Shown here one piece after another: positions 45,776-64,000 of a DNA stretch of 64,000 nt (positions are counted from its first letter, which is position 1; each line of letters opens with the position of its first letter). Source of the stretch: Amyelois transitella (taxonomy: Eukaryota > Arthropoda > Insecta > Lepidoptera > Pyralidae); contig NC_083518.1 of NCBI RefSeq assembly GCF_032362555.1, forward strand, positions 446,501 to 510,500. Reading direction: 5' to 3'. Under the pieces are notes generated by a model that worked only from the letters and a program-made list of their open reading frames with translations, ran no database searches and was not told the origin of the DNA. The translations under genes and the position numbers were made by a program.

Positions 45776-46783
45776 TGCCTTTTCACTCTTGCCTTGAAAA
45801 TCCCCAAGTTGTATGGTATCGGGAAAGAGAGATGAGGGGACATATGACAATTAAAAATTATCGCATGTCACTGTGAAGTCATCAAAAAAATGTGTGTATG
45901 TGTATGTTTACTATATATCTACAGAACAGCTTCCTACACAACATTTGTTTACCCTGCACATATACATAGCTACATATAAAATTGGCGTTTAGACTGTATT
46001 GAAACATTAACACATTCATACATATCACACGTAGGTAATATATAAATAAGCCGCACGGAAAATTTGCAACTTTTAGGTGCCCCATTTACATGAACTTAGT
46101 GGTTCGAATTAAAAGACATGTACATGTGAAAGTTTAGTAAATAATAATGTCACCTTATGAACTCGTCGACGACTATTTCATTCCTTTTTTGAACACATTA
46201 TTAATATTTATTTCAATATCATTATTGAACAAGAATAAAAATAGCAGAAGTCGCAAAGATAGTGAAATCAAATTAAAAATAATATTTGACTTTAACGAAG
46301 TTCACGTAAACAAGACTGTACAAATAGAACTAAACCTAACCTAACAATTACAAGCCGAGGCCGTACCGACGCTACAAAATATGAGGTATATAATCGAATT
46401 GTTTTTGGTGGAATGGTATCGAGTCCGCACACTATCGATAGATTTTATACATCGATAATCGCACTTTTATCGATAGAAATATTATCGATATTTTCTCAAT
46501 CACACAACGCCATTATTTGGGGCATGAATCCTCTTCTTGATGGGGTGTAGATTTTAGGATATCCGTTTGTCGTTGTGGTTGAAAGTGAACGTATGGGAAT
46601 TTATCGTTAGAATTGAGTTTCTTTTTAAACACGTCGTTGTATTTGCAATGGAGTTTGAGGCCGACGTTACAAAACATGAGGTATACAATCGAAAAGTCTC
46701 TGGTGGAACACTATCGATAGTACTCGTACATTATTATCGACAACAATCACTTCGCTACACTATTATCGATACGCGATTCACAA

Positions 46784-56626
<9,843 letters not shown>

Positions 56627-56643
56627 CTGGAATGAACCATAAA

Positions 56644-57313
56644 TAAATAAATAATAAATATATATACGAGACAAATTACACTGATTGAGTTAGCCTCGAA
56701 GTAAGTTCGAAACTTGTGTTACGAGATACTAACTCAACGATACTATGTTTTATAATAAATACTTATATAGATAAACCGCATTGATGCTTTCGAGATGTGG
56801 TGCTGGAGAAAGATGCTCCAGATTCCATGGACTGCATTTCGCACAAACAGGTCTATTCTTCGTGAACTCAACATCCAAACTAGGCTTTCCACCATCTGTT
56901 TACGAAGAATCCTGGAATTTTTTGGCCACATAGCCCGCAAAGATGGCGACAATTTGGAACAGCTGATGATCACCGGCAAGGTAGAGGGGAAACGATCAAG
57001 GGGACGTAGCCCACTTAGATGGACTGACCAGATACGTTCGACTCTGGATAAGGACCTACATGAGGCGCTCCACACCGCTAAGGACCGGGCAAGGTGGAGA
57101 GACGTAGTGCGCTCTAAACTGACTTGTTTCCGGGGAGTTCACGACCCTCAGTAATGAGGTTTACGACGCAAGAAGAAGAAGAAGATATAGATAAACATCC
57201 AAGACCCAGGCCAATCAGAAAAAGTTCTTTTCTCATCATGCCCTGACCGGGATTCGAACCCGGGACCTCCGGTGTCATAGACAAGCGTACTACCGCTGAG
57301 CCACAGAGGCCGT
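56644..57313 (-). repeat. tRNA-derived SINE family B, split by a LINE fragment
   Basis: Body (56644-56772) and tRNA-like head (57181-57313) belong to one copy. The break is flanked by ATATAGATAAAC on both sides, the target duplication of the LINE fragment inside. Confidence 0.75.
56773..57180 (+). mobile_element. 5'-truncated LINE, reverse transcriptase C-terminus
   Basis: Open frame MWCWRKMLQIPWTAFRTNRS, then RRILEFFGHIARKDGDNLEQ and GKRSRGRSPLRWTDQIR, to a stop at 57154. The GHI/VxRxD...GxRxRGRxxxRWxDQI ending belongs to an insect non-LTR reverse transcriptase. It ends in GAA repeats and is distinct from the tail family at 7509. Confidence 0.7.
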
Positions 57314-57433
57314 AATGTCATAATCAGAGATCGGAATAGGTAGATTGATTTTATGTACTCGCATCATGAATTACCATAGAAAGCATAACATGGATAAGCC
57401 TCTTCTCCGGGATTCCATTTCAGTACTTACACT

Positions 57434-58742
57434 TAGGGGGAAGTCCCCCAGTGGCGGACACCTAAGGTTATTTCAAAATAAAACATAAAATATTTAAGGA
57501 ATGTTTATAAAATTATGACTTATATTAGATAACAAAGTTAGAAATCAAATTAATTTAACAAAAATGCAACCTCTGCTAAAAAATAATTAATACTATCAAA
57601 CAAACTTTGGTAACAAAAAACATAATTTTAAAAAGTGGCACCTAGTACCGGACGAATATTTGTGCACGCAACTGACACCAGTTTCATCACAGTTATAAAT
57701 TCGTGAGGGTGTGAATGTTGTGCTGTTTCATCAGCTTTTCAAGGTTGTCGTAGAAGAGATCCACTCGTGGTTTGTTAAATCCTACGGGGCGCATCATGCT
57801 TGTCGATTCCGGTATTCTCAACGAAATGTCAGAATGCCTTTTCATGAAGTCGTAATTTTTTATTGCGACTTTTATTTTTTATTTATCAGCTCTGCCTTTT
57901 TCTTTATTAAATCGATGAGGAATCTTCATGACTTCAGCTTAGTCGTATGCTAATTTAAGAAACTTCTTTTTCATGAGCGGCATGCATCTATTCGATAAAT
58001 CTTTAATGTGGTCCACCAAGACTTCTTCATACTCTGCTGAGAAGGTGTTAGTGAATCTACCTAACTTTGGTTTCATTGTTACTTCTTCTCGATTTAGGAC
58101 CTTTATTTAATGTATAGTGCTTTAAGGAATATTGTATCGCATTGCAGCTTGTCTTACACTCAGTTCTTTTGACATAACCTTATCAATAGCAGTTTGTAAG
58201 CTCTGTGGATCCCAGGATCCTTTCTTTTCTTTCTCTTCCATTTTAACTATCTTCTTTCTTCTATACTCTAAAACAAAATTAAATAATTAGAATAAAATAC
58301 GTAATTTCTTACAAGAAATATCAATATGTTTACTGTCCGGCACTAAAAGACGACTTAGTGTCCGGTGCTAAGGGACACACATTTTCGTTCATTAGATGGT
58401 ACCTACTTAAATTGTTTAAAAGATGTAATAATATTCTACCATTTTACGGATAACAATCGAGTACTGATTTTATCTTTGAATACCACTCAAATGTAAATGC
58501 ATAAATATACTAGAATTACTTACATTGATATTTAGGTGACGCCGTGATTTCGAGCCTAAAACAGCAAATTGTTACTCTTGCCGCGGCCGTGTGCGTCACT
58601 GGAGAGGCACGGCGCGTGATCTTGTACCTGTATGCCCCAGCACCCCTTTCACTTGTATTTTGAAACGAACTGATTTGTACTCGCTTGAATAGTACGAGTG
58701 TCCGGCGCTAGGTGCCGTCCGGCGTTACGGGACTTCCCCCTA
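57434..58742 (-). mobile_element. Decayed pogo-like DNA transposon
   Basis: Bounded by TAGGGGGAAGTCCC and its inverse GGGACTTCCCCCTA; the outer TA may be the target duplication. On the minus strand the remains of a transposase include a psq-type helix-turn-helix (GSWDPQSLQTAIDKVMSKEL, then SVRQAAMRYNIP), a CENP-B-like part (SLRIPESTSMMRPVGFNKPR) and YNCDETGVSCVHK, whose Asp would be the first DDE residue. Stops and frameshifts separate these blocks. At 1.3 kb it lacks most of the catalytic domain. Confidence 0.7.
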
Positions 58743-59024
58743 CAGTGAACTACATTGTCCGCGGGTAACATAGGACTACAATTAACGTGAACGAAGTCGG
58801 GGGAAAACAGCTACCACTAAATATATTCTTCATCCCACTTGTAAAAATTCCGGAAATAATCTTAATAATTTACAAATCCCGCAATTCCGGACGGAGGCAT
58901 GTCCATTATAATATATACATTTCAGTTCATTGACCCCAATTCAATCTACCTATTCCGATCTTCAGTCATAATACATAAGGAAAAACATAAATAAATACAC
59001 ATTATATAAATTCCAAATATTGTT

Positions 59025-59160
59025 TGTAGGTGATGGGCTAGCAACCTGTCACTATTTAAATCTCAGTTTCATCATAAATCTATACAGCTGAACGTGGCCT
59101 GCGTGCTGGATCTGTCTACCCCGCAAGGGATATAGACGTAACTGTATGTATGTATGTATT
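59025..59160 (+). repeat. SINE family A, 3' part
   Basis: 'ggtgatgggctagcaacctg' to the ATGT tail, in the spacer between the pogo-like and mariner elements. Confidence 0.7.
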
Positions 59161-59660
59161 GCTAATAATTTTTTCTATCTGGGAATTCGGATGGGTATAC
59201 CCGGTATACCTTCGCAAAATATAATGACTCAACATCCAAGGAAATCCAAAAGAGATCAATTTCTATCTGGAAATAACCGCAGATTCTAAGTTCAACGTCA
59301 AGACAGAGGTCGTCATGAAAAAATATATATTAGGCCTCCTTCTTCACCGTTAGTTCACTATTGTTATAAGCCTTTCTAGATATTTCCTCTTAATCTTCTC
59401 CTTTGCCAATACACTCATAAAACATAAAAAAACAACATTTAATTAACGTATTGTTACGTATTATTCTGTGCCTTCGCCTTTCTCATATGATTTATTTTAA
59501 TATACGATATTGTTCATTTACTTCACGAAAATAACATTAAACTTTCATTGTACAGAACAGTGCAATGGTCCAAACGCAATATTAGGAATTTTTTAAGTAA
59601 TAAAGTTAAGTAATAATGTAAAAGTAAATTTTTGTTGACACTATTCACCAATTTTGATAT

Positions 59661-60901
59661 ACTACTCTGTCAAGAAAGTAGCAGGAAAAGATCAATAATA
59701 CACAAACTGTTTGTTATTCATCCAAATTTATTTTATCACCTTCAAAATATGCTCCTTTAGAAACGATACACTTACGCCAACGAATAATCCAATCATCAAA
59801 ACATTTTTTAAACGCTGTTTCCGGAATTGAGGTCAGTTCTCGCCGCGAATTCTCTTTTATGTCTTCTACCGATTGAAAACGGGTGCCACGAAGTGGTAAT
59901 TTGAGTTTAGGAAAAAGAAAAAAGTCGGCTGGAGCCATATCTGGTGAATATGGTGGTTGCTCGATGGTATTTGTTGAGTGTTTGGTTAAAAATTCGTTCA
60001 CAATGATGGCCTTGTGCGAAGGTGCATTATCATGGTGCAAAATCCAAGAATTTTCTTTCCACAAATCTGGCCTTTTTCGTCGGATTTGCTCTCTTAAACG
60101 CCGCATAACACTCAAATAATATTCCTTATTTACCGTTTGACCTTCCGGCAAGAATTCCGAGTGCACAACACCGCGATAGTCAAAGAAAACAGTCAACATG
60201 ACTTTGACTTTTGAACGACTTTGGCGTGGTTTTTTCGGTTTCGGTTCAGTTGGAAGGCGCCACTCCGAAGCTTGTTGACTAGTTTGCATGTCAAACTCGT
60301 AAACTCACGTCTCGTCACCAGTAACAATGCGTTTCATGAATGTTGGGTCGGAATTGACTCGTTCTAGCATGTCCTCAGCGACTCTCATGCGATTGAGTTT
60401 TTGAAAAAAATTCAGGTCTTTTGGGACTAGCCGAGCGGCAACATGTTTCATACCCAAATTATTAGTTAAAATGGTACGGATCGACTCGTGAGATACAGAA
60501 AGTTCGGTGGCTATCTCTCTCAAAGTTGAATGAGGATTTTCAGTCACTATTTCCTTCACTTTTGCGATGTTAACTTCAGTTGCAGACGTTGATGGCCTAC
60601 CAGAGCGAGGCAAATCTTCCATCACATCTCGACCGCTTTTGAACGCTTTGTACCACTCATAAGCACGAGTTTTTGATAAAGTCGATTCACCGTAAGCCTT
60701 CTGTAACATTTTCAGTGACTCCGAACACGATATTCCATTGGCAATGCAAAATTTAAGACAAACTCTTTGTTCGATGTTTTTATCCATTATGAAATTAGCA
60801 ATACACACTAGATATGATATAACTAAAAATAGCACTGTATTTAATGTAAACAACAGATGCAACTCAAACTCCGCGCCAAAATGGAAAACAGTTGTGCCAA
60901 T
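59661..60901 (-). mobile_element. mariner-type transposon
   Basis: Carries a nearly complete transposase. Candidate ends are TA-CTCTGTCAAGAAAG (left) and TA-GATTGGCACAACTG (right, minus strand). They match only partly, so the exact borders are provisional. Confidence 0.65.
59714..60787 (-). pseudogene. mariner transposase with one premature stop
   Basis: Frame of about 357 codons from MDKNIEQRVCLKFCI to a stop at 59714. Features in order are an N-terminal helix-turn-helix (STLSKTRAYEWYKAFKSG), SGRPSTS linker, the first catalytic Asp in TGDET, the second in HHDNAPSH, and the third in YSPDMAPADFFLFPKLK, the D,D34D spacing of mariner. A TGA at 60305-60307 replaces the Trp codon that normally follows GDET. 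No other disabling change is visible, so it is a recently inactivated copy. Confidence 0.85.
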
Positions 60902-61071
60902 CTAACAACAACAAAAAAAACAAAAATTTGAATTTGGAACCATAAATAAATAATCCATTCCCGATACTTTTCTGACTGAATGTATAATAAATCCAAGTTT
61001 CCTCTCCAGAAATCACGGAACCAGGTTATAATTCTGAAGGTTAAGTACAAAAACCCAGTCTGAAATTTCAG

Positions 61072-63834
61072 GTCGGTGTCGACAACAACGGCAAGATTCA
61101 ATACTTGGAGGCCGAAATTATTGAAGACGAGGGTTGTTCTCACAACGATAGTGTCCTCTCGTACGTAGTGGACGGCTTCAAGCATTGCTACGATGTTGCC
61201 AACTGGCATCTGAGGACTGCCTATGTGACCACTGATAAAGCTTCTAACACCTTCGCTCGAGCTCCAGGTGAGCAGTTGCACATAGGTATTTGTGGCGAAA
61301 TCCATACGCCACAAGTCACAAAAATAAAAAATAGAATCACGCGACGCTATCAGACAAAAACAGCGAAAAACCTTAATCGCGCAAGCAAAGATTTCACGGA
61401 TTGGAGCTATATATGCAACCTCCGACACAATTGTCGGAGCCACGGTTCCCCAGGCGTCACACCTAGCCTGGCGGAAGATCTTCCCTTTGGTGGCGGTCGA
61501 GCCGAATCATCGCTCCCGCTACAAACTCATGAAATCAACATAATATTCTTTAAACAGTCACATTGTTTAAAAATGTTTTATTTAATTTACGTACTGGCCA
61601 CATAGAAAAATGTAATTATTTTAAACGAAGAATAAGCACGTTCTTTTGTACATATATTTTTTTAATTATTGTCATGAATGGATTAGAATTATTCACATTG
61701 TTTTATATTGTTTTGAGTTTTTATGATATTGTTAACTTATTTTTACCAACACGGAGATATTTTTATTTTAAACGCGACATATTTTCACTCACACAAAACA
61801 TATTATAAAGTCTCTGTCTGTATAGATGCACTAATCTCTGACAGCTGTGGACGGATTTTGTTTCTGTTTGAAATGTTGGAAAAGGGTTTTCTGTGGAAGT
61901 TTAATATATAAATGCTACCCGCATAAAACCGGCGCGGGTCGCTACTGTATTCAAACAGACTTATATACCTATTCATAACCAATCTTCCAGGAACGTGCGA
62001 AGGCATCACGCACATAGAACACATAATGGAGCACATTGCTTTCGCCGTGAACAAAAACCCGACAGATGTCCGCAAAATCAACATGAGACCCGACGACAAT
62101 GACCTCCCCGAAATGATCGACACTCTCAAGAAAGAAGTCGATATTGACGAAAGAGTTAAAGCTATCGAGAAATTTAATCAAGAAAATCGTTGGATGAAAA
62201 GAGACATCCAAATTAGTATTATGCTGTTTCCAGTAACTTATTACGGGAATTATACAGCCATGGTTACCATTTATAGGGGAGACGGTACAGTGACGATAAC
62301 AGGAGGCGGTATTGAGATGGGTCAGGGTTTGAATACGAAGGCTGCTCAAGTTTGCGCGTACGAATTGGGCATTCCATTGGACTATGTCTCAGTTTTACCA
62401 CATTTTAGCTACATAGCGGCCAACAACGTGTTTTCCGGATCAAGTATTACGAGCGAAAGTGTGTGTTATTCTATTATTAGGGCTTGTAATATTTTGAAGG
62501 AACGATTGGAGCCTGTGAAAAAGGAGATGACCAAGCCGTATACTTGGAAAGAGTTGATTTGGCGCGCTGGCGAGTTGTTGATAGATTTGACAGCGAAATA
62601 TATGATGTCGGATAAAGAAGAGGATTTGTCGGGGTATAGTGCGTTCGCGGTCGCCATCTTGGAAACCCAGTTGGATGTTTTGACTGGAAAGTATGAGAAA
62701 CTGAGAGCGGACATTTTAGAAGATGTGGGGCTGAGTGCCAACCCGCTGATTGATGTTGGACAGGTAATGACTTTTATATATTTTTGACTTGTAAGCGGTG
62801 GTAACACTTCGAATGAAAGCATGAGGGGTTTTAACGAAGAATACGCATAGATGAGAGAGATGATCGGTCTATATTAAGTTGATTAATGACTGTTTTATGA
62901 ACTGATACAAAAATACAATTCTGAATAAGTTATTAAGTTCGTTACAGTTATTAATCTCATTATATTGGCCTTTCAGTTCGTGTGTCATTCCTAACTACCT
63001 TTTTTAACCCCTACACGCTTAAATTTTCAATTAATCAATCAAATAGTTGCTATAAGACCTCCAACATACAGCAGAATCATTGTGATAATTTGATGGTCTA
63101 ATGGTAAACTGACAAATTTTTACACATTCAAATCAATGTGATCATATTTTTGTTACATTTTCTGATATAGCTGGAAGGTGGTTACATCCAAGGTTTGGGC
63201 TACTACACTTCAGAGGAGTACATCTTTGACAAACACTCCGGCAGACTCCTCACCAACCGCTCTCTCACCTACCATGTTCCACTGGCGATGGACATTCCTG
63301 TGGACTTCAGGATCAAGTTCAGATATAACTCTAAGAATCCTCAAGGCGTGCTGGGATCTAAAAGTAAGTATTTTGGATCTTGGTGAAAGGTCAGGTCATG
63401 AGTACCCGAAACCGACGAGCTTTTATGAAAAGTGTTATGAATGTGGATGAATCGAAAGTATGAATGTAGGAAGATGTAGTCTCTGCCTACCTCGAGTCTA
63501 GTCGGGAAAGAGGCGGGATTTTATGTATGTCTCCTCCCTCTGGAGAGGAGCCCAGGGTATGCCTTTAGATATATTCAGCAAGGGACGTGTTTATATGTAT
63601 GTATGTAGGGTTATTGGTAATGGTAAATTCATTTAAATTGCTTTTAAATAATGTTTATTACAAATCGTGTGAAAGCGAAGCATTAAAACTGTTTTTAAAT
63701 AATATTTGTTTCTCTAACAGCGGTAGGAGAGATGGGAATCTGCACAGCCCACGGCATCACTCACGTTTTAAGACAAAACATCACCAGGTCCAGAAAGGAA
63801 TCGGGGCATGATCCCGCCGAATGGATCGACATTG
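61072..63834 (+). CDS. AOX: Partial aldehyde oxidase copy 2 (exons 16-19)
   Basis: Exons 61072-61267, 61991-62763, 63171-63363 and 63721-63834 have the same lengths and phases as exons 16-19 of the upstream gene. Exon 17 differs from its partner at 8 of 257 residues by eye, exon 19 at one; introns align too. It includes GQGLNTK and the VGE glutamate of the molybdopterin domain. Exons 1-15 (both iron-sulphur clusters, FAD domain and the start of the Mo domain) are absent upstream, and homology begins at about 60984, in what was intron 15. The last exon would lie past 64000. Without the N-terminal domains it cannot make an active enzyme by itself; it is a duplicated pseudogene, part of a chimeric transcript, or an assembly artefact. 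Confidence 0.85.
61291..61523 (+). mobile_element. Solo LTR subfamily 2, uninterrupted
   Basis: 233 bp, TGTGGCGAAATCC...CGCTACA, at the same intron position as the LTR at 38849-39294 but without the SINE B insertion. Confidence 0.85.
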
Positions 63835-63872
63835 GTAGGCTTTCGTTAGAGTATGAGATTTTAAAACTTAAT

Positions 63873-64000
63873 TCCAGCAACCTATCACAATTTCAATCTC
63901 AATTCCATTATAAAGCTAAACGTGGCCTTCCAGTTTGGTCAAGACTGTTGGCTCTATCTACCCAGTTAAATATATAAACGTGATTAAATGCATGTATGTG
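63873..64000 (+). repeat. SINE family A, 3' part, duplicated with the gene segment
   Basis: Counterpart of 41625-41755; it runs off the window end. Confidence 0.65.

Larger units (their letters stand above)
42234..46354. other. Intergenic spacer after aldehyde oxidase
   Basis: An LTR remnant begins 75 bp after the stop codon (42308-42495), a SINE A fragment lies at 43500-43598, and a palindrome at 45724-45775. The rest is AT-rich with nothing recognised. The aldehyde oxidase poly(A) site was not identified. Confidence 0.55.

Overview
This is an insect nuclear window, almost certainly from a moth or butterfly. The genes are split by AT-rich introns with ordinary GT-AG sites. They read as insect orthologues: aldehyde oxidase, the Cut8 proteasome tether, a PLEKHH/MAX-1 MyTH4-FERM protein and a GPATCH2-family protein. 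Introns and spacers are crowded with lepidopteran-style retroposons ending in ATGT repeats. There are no bacterial operons, CRISPR arrays or free-standing tRNA/rRNA genes.

Layout. 1-4,200 is repeat-rich spacer holding a two-LTR retrotransposon in miniature (1,030-2,014) nested in a MITE. 4,238-10,498 (minus) is a six-exon GPATCH2/GPATCH2L-like gene that joins in frame to 691 codons. 12,394-14,455 and 18,549-20,181 (plus) are two tandem Cut8/STS1 paralogues; the second lacks most of the N-terminal region. Between them a small unrecognised two-exon gene (17,569-18,127, minus) lies head-to-head with the second Cut8. 22,378-42,233 (plus) is an aldehyde oxidase gene with 20 visible exons: two [2Fe-2S] clusters, FAD domain and molybdopterin domains. 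46,784-56,626 (minus) is the C-terminal half (MyTH4 + FERM, 517 residues) of a PLEKHH-type protein, with an almost perfectly homogeneous 122-bp minisatellite grown out of one of its exon/intron junctions. 57,434-60,905 is a block of DNA transposons (a decayed pogo-like element, and a mariner with one premature stop). 60,984 to the window end is a second copy of only the 3' part of the aldehyde oxidase gene, introns included.

The genes do not form a pathway. Cut8 tethers proteasomes at the nucleus, aldehyde oxidase is a cytosolic molybdo-flavoenzyme (in moths often linked to aldehyde odorant and xenobiotic breakdown), and PLEKHH proteins link membranes and the cytoskeleton. What unites the window is repeated local duplication: a Cut8 gene pair, a partial aldehyde oxidase copy, vestigial copies of aldehyde oxidase exons 2 and 14 in their own introns, a degenerate second copy of the PLEKHH 3' end, and the exon-derived minisatellite. 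Three long near-perfect hairpins with tiny or no loops are the most unusual non-coding structures. Exon joins were checked by hand for reading phase; protein identities rest on recognition of family motifs, not on database searches.
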